Below are positions 1 to 7,612 of a stretch of 64,000 bases of DNA, in pieces. The position numbers and the translations under genes were made by a program. This DNA is from Arcicella gelida. Lineage in GTDB: Bacteria; Bacteroidota; Bacteroidia; Cytophagales; Spirosomataceae. The notes beneath the pieces were generated by a model. That model made no database searches. It was given only the letters and a program-made list of their open reading frames with translations, and was not told the origin of the DNA. The number at the start of each line of letters is the position of its first letter. Positions within the stretch are counted from its first letter, which is position 1. The stretch covers positions 1 through 64,000 of the forward strand of contig NZ_JAYGIL010000024.1 of the NCBI RefSeq assembly GCF_034931025.1, given 5' to 3'.

Positions 1-45
1 AATGCGTGCAGAACTAATCATTACATTTGAAGACAGAATTTCACA

Positions 46-95
46 AGTTGATTTATTGAGTTAGGGGGCTAGCCCCCTAACTCAATAAATCAACT
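46..95. repeat. Perfect 50-bp loop-less palindrome
   Basis: Positions 46-70 and 71-95 are exact reverse complements with no spacer; the centre is GGGGGCTAGCCCCC. As RNA it would form a stem of more than 20 bp, so a bidirectional terminator of a gene left of the window is plausible. No T-run follows on either side, and a cruciform or protein-binding site is also possible. Confidence 0.7.
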
Positions 96-118
96 GACAC
101 AGTTGAATGAACACTTCC

Positions 119-146
119 GAGCTTCGAGCTATGAGCCTTGAGCAAA
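119..146. repeat. Four 7-bp tandem units GAGCNNN
   Basis: The units GAGCTTC, GAGCTAT, GAGCCTT and GAGCAAA are contiguous. The segment just after them (about 135-165) recurs imperfectly at about 493-520: a TTGAGCAAACCTTAATT-like phrase followed by an A-run and AGCT. This flanks the 21-bp array to the right. No coding potential is seen. Confidence 0.5.
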
Positions 147-179
147 CCTTAATTAAAAAGCTTGTAGCTCACTGCTCAT

Positions 180-431
180 TTAGTCTCTGTCTCACTAAAG
201 CTGTATCGTAACTCAGTTTTTCTGTATGAGATGACAGTTTTGATGAGCTATGATACTGAAAATTGGAGTTAAAGCTCGCCAAAACTGTATTGAAGCTCAG
301 AAAATCTGAGTACCAACTCGCTTGAACTGAGTCAGTACTCCATAAATCTGAGTTAAAGCTCAGTCAAATTGAGTTGATAGTCAGAAAAACTGTATTGGAA
401 CTCGGTTTAAGCGTATTGGTGGATTTATGAA
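180..431. repeat. 21-bp phased dyad array A (10 clear units plus decayed flanks)
   Basis: From 201 to 410 the sequence divides into ten contiguous 21-bp units with starts at 201, 222, 243, 264, 285, 306, 327, 348, 369 and 390. The consensus is CTGAG TTNNAA CTCAG NAAAT: two complementary 5-bp arms, a 6-nt loop and an A/T-rich 5-nt spacer. The unit at 348-368 is perfect. Units 180-200 and 411-431 are degenerate but keep the register. Stops fall in the CTGAGTTAA and TTGA positions, so it is not coding in that frame. It lies downstream of the GNAT gene. Confidence 0.75.
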
Positions 432-560
432 CATTTCCTTTGTTTGGAGTTGTGTTTCGCCATGCCAAGTGAAGGAGCTATAAGATTTAAGCATTGAACA
501 AACCTTAATTTAAAAAAGCTCTGACGTGTAAAATTAATGATTTTTAGTTTTTTTAATGTA

Positions 561-611
561 GGCAACCCTTGCGGTTGCTCCTACATCGAACGGCAACCGC
601 AAGGGTTTGCC
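561..611. terminator. Long stem-loop after the GNAT gene
   Basis: The arm GGCAACCCTTGCGGTTGC (561-578) pairs with 593-611 with a single bulged base; the loop is about 14 nt. It lies about 50 bp beyond the stop of the minus-strand GNAT gene and may terminate it. It could also be a dispersed REP-like hairpin, since it is unusually GC-rich for this DNA. Confidence 0.5.
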
Positions 612-661
612 ACTATATATTTTTTATAAAGGCAAAATGTATTTTCAAATTAGCTTACAAT

Positions 662-1210
662 CTAACGTATCTCTAGTTTCCAGTTCTTAACTTGCATTTT
701 TTCGATATGGTGTACTTCGGCAATACCAAATTCTCGGAATCCAGCTTTTTTAAGTACATTTTGTGAAGGCAAATTAAAAAATGGCGTATCGGCAAAAATG
801 GTTTTTAAAGAAGGTTCAAGGCTCGCCCAGTCTAACAAACATTTAAGAGCCTCGCTCGCATAACCTTTTTCTCGGTGTTTTCCATCAATAAAATAGCCGA
901 CCATCGTAACGCCATCTTGGTCTGGAAAACCAGCAAAACCGATGCCGCCAATAGAAGTATTTTCAGCCACCAATACGATTTCCCAATTGGTGTACCAAAA
1001 AAAGTTATCAGGGTTTTCGGCTGTCATCGGAAGCCAGAAATTTACTAAAGCATCCAAAGTTTCGGCTTTGAAGAAATCTTCAATTTGCCAATTAGATGGA
1101 TTCAGCCCTAATTGTCGCTCCATTTTTTCTCTACTTTGGATAAACCAGAGCGTCAGTAAATCATTATCTAAAGGAATTAATTTTAATCGTTCTGAATATA
1201 TTTCTATCAT
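662..1210 (-). CDS. GNAT family N-acetyltransferase (RimJ/RimL-like, Acetyltransf_3)
   Basis: A 182-residue cytosolic acetyltransferase. The N-terminus SERLKLIPL is typical of RimJ/RimL-type proteins, and the acetyl-CoA loop appears as HREKGYASEAL after a VGYFID beta strand, with a late NVLKKAGF helix that marks the GNAT fold. The substrate cannot be read; relatives acetylate protein N-termini or small amines. I start at the ATG at 1210 (MIEIYSERLKL). An in-frame ATG at 1246 would add 12 residues of no family resemblance and would run into the palindromes between this gene and the divergent LytTR regulator. Stem-loop 561-611 follows the stop. Confidence 0.85.
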   Translation of the reverse strand: MIEIYSERLKLIPLDNDLLTLWFIQSREKMERQLGLNPSNWQIEDFFKAETLDALVNFWLPMTAENPDNFFWYTNWEIVLVAENTSIGGIGFAGFPDQDGVTMVGYFIDGKHREKGYASEALKCLLDWASLEPSLKTIFADTPFFNLPSQNVLKKAGFREFGIAEVHHIEKMQVKNWKLEIR

Positions 1211-1219
1211 CCCATTTTC

Positions 1220-1272
1220 CACGATTCGCCACATCGTGTATATCAAAAATTAACCAGCGATTTGGCAAATCG
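1220..1272. promoter_or_regulatory. Two short palindromes between divergent genes
   Basis: CACGAT-N7-ATCGTG lies at 1220-1238 and CGATTTG-G-CAAATCG at 1258-1272, inside the 74-bp gap between the GNAT start (1210) and the LytTR regulator start (1285). They share a CGATT...ATCGTGT phrase, so they may be a repeated operator. No clear TAnnTTTG element was found here. The regulatory role is inferred from position and symmetry only. Confidence 0.4.
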
Positions 1273-1284
1273 TGTGAAAAATCT

Positions 1285-2073
1285 ATGTTTAAAACAATAC
1301 TTATCGACGACGAAAAACTGGCTATCAATCGCCTTGAGAGATTGCTGGGCAAATATACAGATACTTTTGAGATAATCGGACGAGCCAATAATGGTGCGGA
1401 AGGGCTTTCCTTGGTAGAAACACTTCGCCCTGATTTGATTTTTTTAGACATTGAAATGCCTGTGATGACGGGCTTTGAAATGCTTTCTCGACTTACTTTT
1501 ATGCCTTTGGTGGTTTTTGCCACGGCTTTTGATGAGTATGCGATTAAGGCTTTTGAGGAAAATTCTATTGACTATTTACTCAAACCCATCGAGTATGAAA
1601 GATTAGACAAAACGGTGCAAAAACTAAAACTTTGGCAAGCCAATACAAAAGCAAAAATTGAACAGCCGAACAATCAAGAGCATTTATTCAATGATAATCT
1701 TTTGAAAATGATTGATGCAATGAAGCCTAAAAAATCAATTAGTTCTATTTCTGTAAAAACGGGAAGCAAGATTTTATTGATTGATTTACAAGAAATTAGT
1801 CATTTTGAGGCCGACGATAAGTATGTTTTTTTGATTACTTTGGATGGACAAAAATATTTGACGAGTTACACAATTTCTATTCTTGCAGAGAAATTACCTT
1901 CTAATCAGTTTTTACAAATTAGTCGGGCAAATATTGTTAATACTTTGAAAATCAAGGAAATTGAGAAACATTTCAACGGGAAATTTCAAATTACGATGAA
2001 AGATAAAGCTCAAAGCAAAATGATTTCGGGTGGTACTTTTGGGGAAGCGATTAAAGCTTTGTTTGAGATTTAG
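1285..2073 (+). CDS. LytTR-family two-component response regulator
   Basis: 262 residues. The receiver domain (1-120) shows the acidic pair D8-D9, phospho-acceptor D55 in FLDIEMP, T80 and K100 in YLLKPI. The LytTR DNA-binding domain spans about 150-262, with the family pattern of an ISVKTGSKI strand, a FEADDKYV turn and a conserved QISRANIVN segment. Such regulators bind imperfect direct repeats upstream of target genes and are normally paired with a 5TM-type LytS/HisKA kinase. No kinase is adjacent here, so it is an orphan in this window or its partner is beyond the left edge or elsewhere. It is preceded by the two palindromes at 1220-1272 and followed by repeat-rich DNA. Confidence 0.93.
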   Translation: MFKTILIDDEKLAINRLERLLGKYTDTFEIIGRANNGAEGLSLVETLRPDLIFLDIEMPVMTGFEMLSRLTFMPLVVFATAFDEYAIKAFEENSIDYLLKPIEYERLDKTVQKLKLWQANTKAKIEQPNNQEHLFNDNLLKMIDAMKPKKSISSISVKTGSKILLIDLQEISHFEADDKYVFLITLDGQKYLTSYTISILAEKLPSNQFLQISRANIVNTLKIKEIEKHFNGKFQITMKDKAQSKMISGGTFGEAIKALFEI

Positions 2074-2082
2074 ATGTTTTGG

Positions 2083-2275
2083 GGGACTGGAGGACTTTAG
2101 GACTTGAAGACTTTAAGATGAAAGAAGCAAGAGACAAGATGAAAGAGTTTTTTTATTAAGACTGGAGGATTTTGAGACTGGAGGACTGGAAGACTTTGGG
2201 ACAAAAGATGCAAGAGACAAGATGAAAGAGGTTTTTTTTATTGAGACTGGAAGACTTTGAGACAAAAGGGCTAAA
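2083..2275. repeat. Imperfect GACTGGAAGACTTT-type repeats with an 83-bp higher-order period
   Basis: Short phrases such as GACTGGAGGACTTT, GACTTGAAGACTTT and GACTGGAAGACTTTGAG recur every 10-20 bp. A larger unit containing GCAAGAGACAAGATGAAAG occurs at 2127 and again at 2210 (offset 83), each followed by a T-run and ATT(A/G)AGACTGG. The same vocabulary reappears at about 50095-50180. No gene is seen here. Confidence 0.6.
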
Positions 2276-2281
2276 AAATAA

Positions 2282-2346
2282 AAATCACTAATTCACAACT
2301 CACTCAATCACAATTCACTAAATTACTAACTCACTCATTCACAATT
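2282..2346. repeat. 8-bp period repeats (ATTCAC(T/A) family)
   Basis: About eight contiguous variants of an octamer (AATCACT, AATTCACA, ACTCACTC and so on) directly follow the stop codon of the minus-strand small protein. Read on the minus strand they are TGAATTAG/TGAGTTAG words, the same words and the same orientation relative to the preceding gene as the stretch at 47132-47200. Confidence 0.55.
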
Positions 2347-2518
2347 AAAAAGAACCAAACCATGCTACTATTTCTTTCCAAAAACCTTTTGCAATTAAGT
2401 ATGGGAAAAGTATCCAAACTACGATTCCTTTGATTAAGAAAAAGAAAAAACCTGCCCAACCTAAGCGTTTGAGCCATGCACGAAAGTCTTTTTTGGGTGG
2501 AGTTTGATTTGTTTCCAA
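2345..2518 (-). CDS. Small (57-residue) membrane protein, TTG start
   Basis: The frame reads METNQTPPKKDFRAWLKRLG, then a strongly hydrophobic stretch (WAGFFFFLIKGIVVWILFPYL), then a basic/aromatic tail ending in FGSF. It looks like a short cytosolic head followed by one or two membrane segments. No ATG is available in frame, and the TTG at 2518 gives a natural N-terminus; TTG starts recur in this window. It lies downstream of argH on the same strand, beyond the stem-loop 2563-2600. I know of similar small hypothetical proteins in Cytophagales but no assigned function. The main doubt is the start codon. Confidence 0.62.
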   Translation of the reverse strand: METNQTPPKKDFRAWLKRLGWAGFFFFLIKGIVVWILFPYLIAKGFWKEIVAWFGSF

Positions 2519-2562
2519 TGTTAATTACGATTTCCAGATTAACGCCATTCTGTTTCGATTAG

Positions 2563-2600
2563 TTTTAGCCTCAATGATTTTTTAATCACTGAGGCTAAAA
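2563..2600. terminator. argH terminator stem-loop
   Basis: TTTTAGCCTCA (2563-2573) pairs with TGAGGCTAAAA (2590-2600). The stem continues after one mismatch with TGATT/AATCA around a TTTT loop. It starts 7 bp beyond the argH stop codon. The A/T-flanked arms allow termination in either direction. Confidence 0.7.
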
Positions 2601-2606
2601 AAATGT

Positions 2607-3944
2607 TTATTTCAGTAAATCTTCGATGGCGTTTTGTACTTTATCAAAACCAAATTTAACTATTACTTCTTGCATCATTGTCGAAACCTGTTCGTTGCAT
2701 AAATTGCCAATACTTCCTTCGTGGCTATGTTTTAAGTCACGGTTGGGCGTATAAGTATTTGAATTGATTTCGTTTCCAATAATTTTATACGCTTCACGGA
2801 ACGGTACGCCTTGCAACACTAATTCGTTTACTCTTTCTACCGAAAATAATAAATCATACTTGGCGTCGTCTAAAATGCCTTCTTTTACTTGAATATTTGA
2901 AAGCATGAAGTAAGTCATGTCTAAACAATTCAAAATTTCATCAAAAGCAGGCATCAAAATTTCTTTCAAAATCTGCATTTCACGATGATAACCAGAAGGC
3001 AAATTGCCCATTACCAACATAATTTCGTTGGGAAGTCCTTTTAAACGATTGGTTTTTCCTCTTAATAATTCTGCCACATCAGGATTTTTCTTGTGCGGCA
3101 TAATCGAACTTCCAGTCGTCATTTCATCGGGTAATTTAATGAAACCGAAGTTCTGAGAATTATACAAGCAAATGTCCATCGCCAATCTCGAAAGCGTTGA
3201 AGCAAACTGAGCAATGGCAGTAGTGGCAAATAATTCAGTTTTTCCACGAGACATTTGGGCATAAACCACATTGTAATGCAAGTTATCAAAACCCAATAAT
3301 GTTGTCGTCATGGTTCTGTTCAAAGGAAAAGATGAGCCATAGCCAGCCCCAGAACCCAATGGATTTTTGTTTGCCAAACGATAAGCCGTTTGCAACATTT
3401 CCATATCGTCAACCAAACTTTCGGCATAAGCCCCAAACCACAAACCAAAACTTGAAGGCATGGCGATTTGCAAATGCGTATAACCCGGCAACAATACATC
3501 TTTGAATTTTTCACTCAAAGAAATCAACAATTCAAATAAACGATTAGAAGATTCTGCTACTTCCTGCAAACGAGCACGAGTAAAAAGTTTTAAATCCACC
3601 AAAACTTGGTCGTTTCTTGAACGTCCAGAGTGAATTTTCTTTCCAGCTTCACCCAATTTACGAGTAAGCATCAATTCTACTTGTGAATGTACATCTTCGA
3701 TACCTTCTTCAATCGTAAAATCTCCTGCTTGAATACTTTGGTAAATCGCTTTTAATTCTTGCTGAATCTCTACTAATTCATCTTTTTCAAGCAAGCCGAT
3801 ACTCTCTAACATTTGCGTATGAGCCAAAGAACCCAACACATCAAATTCAGCTAAGAGTACATCAAATTCGGGGTCACGCCCAACGGTAAATTTTTCAATT
3901 TTTTCATTTACCGAAACATTATCTTTTTGCCAGAGTTTGCTCAA
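2607..3944 (-). CDS. argH: Argininosuccinate lyase
   Basis: 445 residues, usual length. It cleaves argininosuccinate to arginine and fumarate, the last step of arginine synthesis, as a cytosolic homotetramer. Visible motifs are SGRSRNDQ (106-113), GYTHLQ with H157, and the superfamily signature GSSIMPHKKNP (278-288). The start is a TTG at 3944 giving MSKLWQKDN, matching the family N-terminus; no in-frame ATG fits. Last gene of the minus-strand arginine cluster, 22 bp after the DUF5009 gene and followed by a strong stem-loop. argG, argC and argD are not in the window. Confidence 0.96.
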   Translation of the reverse strand: MSKLWQKDNVSVNEKIEKFTVGRDPEFDVLLAEFDVLGSLAHTQMLESIGLLEKDELVEIQQELKAIYQSIQAGDFTIEEGIEDVHSQVELMLTRKLGEAGKKIHSGRSRNDQVLVDLKLFTRARLQEVAESSNRLFELLISLSEKFKDVLLPGYTHLQIAMPSSFGLWFGAYAESLVDDMEMLQTAYRLANKNPLGSGAGYGSSFPLNRTMTTTLLGFDNLHYNVVYAQMSRGKTELFATTAIAQFASTLSRLAMDICLYNSQNFGFIKLPDEMTTGSSIMPHKKNPDVAELLRGKTNRLKGLPNEIMLVMGNLPSGYHREMQILKEILMPAFDEILNCLDMTYFMLSNIQVKEGILDDAKYDLLFSVERVNELVLQGVPFREAYKIIGNEINSNTYTPNRDLKHSHEGSIGNLCNEQVSTMMQEVIVKFGFDKVQNAIEDLLK

Positions 3945-3966
3945 TTTTTTATCTTTTATATTTCGT

Positions 3967-5151
3967 TTAAACCTTAATAAATATCTTTTTACGATACATC
4001 CACCGCAAAATTAGCCATTCAAAACCTAAAACTAATGTTCCTTGCACCAAGCTTTGATAAGGAATTCCAAAAATTGTGGTATAATCTTTCCCCAAATGAA
4101 TCAATAATGATTTTGCAATGTAGGAATCAATCGTATGGGCAATGACGTAAGCTGCGATGGAATTTGTCCCTATCACCAAAAAGAAAAAAGCAAAATTCCC
4201 TTTTTGAAGTACATCTATTGTCCAATAAAAAAATGCCATCAACAGAAAACACCAACCTCCGCTAAAAAGTACCCAAGTGGGTGTCCAGATTCTTTTTACA
4301 TTCGGACAAATTCCAAGGGCGTTTAGGATTGATGCCAACACCAAACCACTGATGCCCAAAATGATAAAAGTTTTTAATTTTTCATTAGCAGAAGTATGGG
4401 CTTTCAAGATATTTCCTGCCAAAAGTCCTAAAATCATTGTGCCTAAAGTAGGAATAAAACTAAGAGTAACGTAGCCTCCGCCATTGAAAATGAAAGGGTT
4501 TTCTCTTGGAAAAAGGTTCAAAAACCATTGGTCGAAGTCGGAAGCTAAATTGGTGTTTTTGTTCCAATGAGCGGCAAAGCCTGATAAATGATGCGACCAA
4601 TCTTTAGCCACGCCAACACTTGAAGTATCAAAATTGGCATCGGGCAAAGGATACAATGCAAAAGCCAACCAATAGCCAAGAAGTATCAGCACTAAAGTAG
4701 CGATTTGAATTTTCTGAGAACGAAAATTCAATAAAAACAAGAAAGAATAGCCCAAACCAATTTGGGTAAGTGTATCTTCAAAAGTAAAATAAGTCTGTTC
4801 TTTCCACTGCGAGCGAAGGAAAATTCCCAACAAAATCAACTTCAAAGAACGCCAAAGCACATGACTGAATACTTTGGTGAAATTCTCTTGATGCTGTAAA
4901 CGATTGGCTACGGAATAAGGCAAAACGACACCCACCAAAAAAGAAAATGAAGGTTGAATTAAATCATGTAAAGAACAACCAATCCATTCTACATGCGATT
5001 GATTAAAAGCTAAAAAATACCAAAAAGTACTTTGAGGTACAGCTTCCGAAACTTTTTCAAAACTCAAAACCTCAGCCATCATTAAAAACATCACAAAGCC
5101 ACGATACACGTCTGCTGAACTAAGTCGATTTGAAAATGATAATTGAGCCAT
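3967..5151 (-). CDS. DUF5009/HGSNAT-type multi-pass membrane acyltransferase
   Basis: 394 residues with about ten hydrophobic segments. The N-terminal RLSSADVYRGFVMFLMM and the HDLIQPSFSFLVGV loop are characteristic of bacterial proteins resembling heparan-alpha-glucosaminide N-acetyltransferase (DUF5009/YeiB-like). Such proteins are thought to move an acetyl group across the membrane from acetyl-CoA to a sugar amine; the substrate here is unknown. It is tightly spaced between the argE-like gene (18 bp) and argH (TTG start), so it is probably co-transcribed with arginine genes although no role in arginine synthesis is known. Confidence 0.82.
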   Translation of the reverse strand: MAQLSFSNRLSSADVYRGFVMFLMMAEVLSFEKVSEAVPQSTFWYFLAFNQSHVEWIGCSLHDLIQPSFSFLVGVVLPYSVANRLQHQENFTKVFSHVLWRSLKLILLGIFLRSQWKEQTYFTFEDTLTQIGLGYSFLFLLNFRSQKIQIATLVLILLGYWLAFALYPLPDANFDTSSVGVAKDWSHHLSGFAAHWNKNTNLASDFDQWFLNLFPRENPFIFNGGGYVTLSFIPTLGTMILGLLAGNILKAHTSANEKLKTFIILGISGLVLASILNALGICPNVKRIWTPTWVLFSGGWCFLLMAFFYWTIDVLQKGNFAFFFLVIGTNSIAAYVIAHTIDSYIAKSLLIHLGKDYTTIFGIPYQSLVQGTLVLGFEWLILRWMYRKKIFIKV

Positions 5152-5169
5152 TGTTTTGGATTTGATTGC

Positions 5170-6249
5170 TTATTTTGCAATGATTACTTCACCTAACATT
5201 TTGATATACAAATCTATTCCTTCTTCAATTTCTGATAAATAAATAAATTCATCAGCCGTATGCGAACGACCAGAATGCCCTGGTCCTAATTTTAGCGATT
5301 GACAATCTAAAACGGCTTGGTCGGAAGTAGTCGGAGAGCCATAAGTATTTCTTCCCAATTTAATTCCAGCTTGCACAATTGGATGTTCTAAAGGAATTGA
5401 AGATGGTTTTAAACGAATAGAACGAGCTTCGGCTACAGATTCAATATTTTGTCGAATTGTATCTAAAGTTTCTTCCAAAGAATATTGCTCGGTTACTCTA
5501 CAATCAATCGTAAAAGTACAAGTATCAGGCACTACATTGTGTTGTTTTCCTGCATTGATAATCGTTACCGACATTTTCATTTTTCCCAACACAGGCGATA
5601 CTTTCGGAAATTCGTACTGCTGAATCCAAGAAATATCACGAAGAGCCTTGTAAATGGCATTGTCGCCTTCTTCACGGGCGGCGTGTCCAGCTTTTCCGTG
5701 GGCAGTACAATCAACGACCATCAAACCTTTTTCAGCAATTGCCAAGTGCATTTCTGTAGGTTCACCAACGATAGCAAATGAAATTTCTGGTAAATCGTTT
5801 TCTTTCAACAATAATTCTAAACCATTTACACCCGAAATTTCTTCTTCAGCAGAAGCCACAAAAAGTACATTAAAACTTAAATCACTTCTATGATAAAAAT
5901 AACAGAAAGTAGCCAATAAACTTACCAGACAACCTCCAGCATCGTTACTTCCTAAACCAAAGAGTTTTCCATCTTTCACCAAAGGTTCAAAAGGATTCAG
6001 TGTCCAAGAAGGATTAGGTTTTACTGTATCGTGGTGGGAATTAAGTAATACTGTTGGTAAGGCTGGATTGAAATGTTGGTTTCTTGCCCAAAGGTTATTG
6101 ATTTTTCTACGAAAAGGAATGTTTCTTTCTCTGAAAAATTCTTCAAGAATATCGCCTGTTTGTTGTTCTTCACGGCTAAAAGATTGTGTAGCGATGAGTT
6201 GTTTTAAAAGAACAATAGCGTCTTGAGTAAGTTGTTGTTGTAAGGTCAT
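5170..6249 (-). CDS. argE: M20-family deacylase, probable N-acyl-citrulline/ornithine deacetylase (ArgE-like)
   Basis: 359 residues of the M20 metallopeptidase fold. The metal/catalytic motifs are visible: SHHDTV (H72, D74), GSNDAGG (D103), AEEEISG (E135/E136), GEPTEM (E163) and a C-terminal GPGHSGRSHTADE with the last histidine ligand. It hydrolyses the acyl group from an N-acylated amino acid. Because the neighbouring transcarbamylase is of the ArgF' type acting on acylated ornithine, the expected substrate is N-acyl-citrulline rather than N-acetyl-ornithine; this is an inference from context. DapE or another M20 enzyme is less likely given the neighbours. Confidence 0.88.
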   Translation of the reverse strand: MTLQQQLTQDAIVLLKQLIATQSFSREEQQTGDILEEFFRERNIPFRRKINNLWARNQHFNPALPTVLLNSHHDTVKPNPSWTLNPFEPLVKDGKLFGLGSNDAGGCLVSLLATFCYFYHRSDLSFNVLFVASAEEEISGVNGLELLLKENDLPEISFAIVGEPTEMHLAIAEKGLMVVDCTAHGKAGHAAREEGDNAIYKALRDISWIQQYEFPKVSPVLGKMKMSVTIINAGKQHNVVPDTCTFTIDCRVTEQYSLEETLDTIRQNIESVAEARSIRLKPSSIPLEHPIVQAGIKLGRNTYGSPTTSDQAVLDCQSLKLGPGHSGRSHTADEFIYLSEIEEGIDLYIKMLGEVIIAK

Positions 6250-6269
6250 GTTTTTGGAAGACTTGCGAA

Positions 6270-7196
6270 TTATCCAAGTTTGGAAAACCGCTCAGTGAGG
6301 TCAAATATATCTTCTTTACGAGCTAAAAGATGAATCCATTCGGTAGGAATTTGGTCGAAACCATAATACAAACCAGCCATTCCGCCTGTTACAGAACCGA
6401 TTGTATCGGTATCATCGCCCAAATTTATGCCTTTTAATACGGCATCATGGAAATTATCAGTAGTTAGAAATGCCCAGAGGCTTGCTTCTAAAGTATGAAG
6501 AATATAGCCTGAAGAGAAAATCTCATCTTGAGAAAGGTGAGCAATATCATCAAATAAAATTCTATTGTAAAGCTCTATTTCAGCATTTTTAATTTGAATC
6601 AAATGTAAATAATCTCTAACAGTATTTTGAGTTTCGTAATAGGCTTCAAATTTGTTTTCCTCTTTTAAAAGATTAATGACAAATTCGACGGCAAAAAAAC
6701 AACCAATAATGGTCCGAATATGTGCATGAGTAATACTTGATACTTCTCTGACAACAGCAAAACGTTGGTCAATTGGTTTATTTTTTAGATAAAAAGCCAA
6801 AGGTAAAATTCTCATCAAAGACCCGTTTCCATTAGAATAATCATCGCATTCGCCAGACTGAAATGGAGAAACACCTTTTAAAATTTTGTCGATAGCATTC
6901 CGAGTAGAAACGCCAATATCAAACAATGTTCCTGTGGATGACCAATAATTAAACTCATACCATTTACACAAACGTTTGGCGAGTAATTCTACATCATAAC
7001 CTTCAATCAGTTGCTCAGCCAAACAGAAAGACATCGAAGTATCATCCGACCAAGTACCCGCTGGTTGATGATGCGTTCCATATTCTCGCATACCCACTAC
7101 GGGCTTTGCCTGTAAATGTTTACGACTCATAAACTCTACAGGTACGCCTAAAGCATCGCCTGTAGCAATGCCCAAAAGTAGTCCTTTACTGTGCAT
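6270..7196 (-). CDS. ADP-ribosylglycohydrolase (DraG family)
   Basis: 308 residues. The N-terminal GDALGVPVEF, the metal-binding GTWSDDTSM (D51, D52, T53) and the C-terminal GDDTDTIGS (D261, D262, D264) coordinate the two divalent ions typical of DraG/ARH enzymes. These hydrolases remove ADP-ribose from proteins, nucleic acids or small molecules. It lies 20 bp upstream of the argE-like gene on the same strand, between arginine genes and next to a decayed toxin-antitoxin relic. No ADP-ribosyltransferase partner is seen nearby, so the substrate is unknown. Confidence 0.92.
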   Translation of the reverse strand: MHSKGLLLGIATGDALGVPVEFMSRKHLQAKPVVGMREYGTHHQPAGTWSDDTSMSFCLAEQLIEGYDVELLAKRLCKWYEFNYWSSTGTLFDIGVSTRNAIDKILKGVSPFQSGECDDYSNGNGSLMRILPLAFYLKNKPIDQRFAVVREVSSITHAHIRTIIGCFFAVEFVINLLKEENKFEAYYETQNTVRDYLHLIQIKNAEIELYNRILFDDIAHLSQDEIFSSGYILHTLEASLWAFLTTDNFHDAVLKGINLGDDTDTIGSVTGGMAGLYYGFDQIPTEWIHLLARKEDIFDLTERFSKLG

Positions 7197-7219
7197 TTTT
7201 GAGTTCTTTAATGAAAAAA

Positions 7220-7294
7220 TTAAATTTCATACAAGTCCAAATTAGGAATAAAATTGAAATCTTTTAGATTGTATGTAAAAAGAGGAATGATAAA
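7220..7294 (-). pseudogene. C-terminal remnant of a PIN-domain (VapC-like) toxin
   Basis: Reading the minus strand from 7294 gives FIIPLFTYNLKDFNFIPNL then DLYEI and a stop. This closely resembles the last strand and helix of VapC toxins (pattern T-x-N-x-K-D-F-x-x-I-P-G-L-x-L-Y). A stop codon precedes it at 7295-7297 and no start or upstream PIN motif remains. It follows the antitoxin-like gene at 7308-7520 in the correct toxin-antitoxin order, so I read it as the leftover of a deleted vapC. The fragment is short (24 codons), which is the main uncertainty. Confidence 0.55.
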
Positions 7295-7307
7295 TTAGGT
7301 TCAAAAT

Positions 7308-7520
7308 TTATAAATAGGTCTTTCTATCTAAAGACCGTGGATTTGATTTCCAAATACCAAATAAATCTTTCGGATTGAGAGACTTATTTCCTTTTGTAAT
7401 CAAAGTATTGCCTTTCAATTCAGATGAAACGACTTTTACATTCTCAAATTGAAATGATTTGAACAGTAAAAATAGTTTTTCCAATTCAGCTTGGCTATTT
7501 ACTTCAAATGTAACGTTCAT
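7308..7520 (-). CDS. Antitoxin-like small protein (VapB-type relic)
   Basis: 70 residues. The N-terminus MNVTFEVNSQAELEKLFLLF and the SLNPKDLFGIWKSNPRSLD segment resemble the short antitoxins that accompany PIN toxins in Bacteroidota, which usually end in a LFGIWKD-x-x motif and basic tail. Here the C-terminus (RKTYL) looks truncated or frameshifted, and the toxin downstream is reduced to a fragment. The gene sits between argB and the ADP-ribosylglycohydrolase on the same strand. It may still be expressed as an orphan antitoxin; function is inferred from pattern and context only. Confidence 0.55.
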   Translation of the reverse strand: MNVTFEVNSQAELEKLFLLFKSFQFENVKVVSSELKGNTLITKGNKSLNPKDLFGIWKSNPRSLDRKTYL

Positions 7521-7612
7521 TATTCTTAGATTTTATTTTCGTAAAAATAATTTTAAATAATGGCTTTACAATGCTCTTTAGCAATTTAACCTCATTGAAA
7601 AGGTCGAATCAC

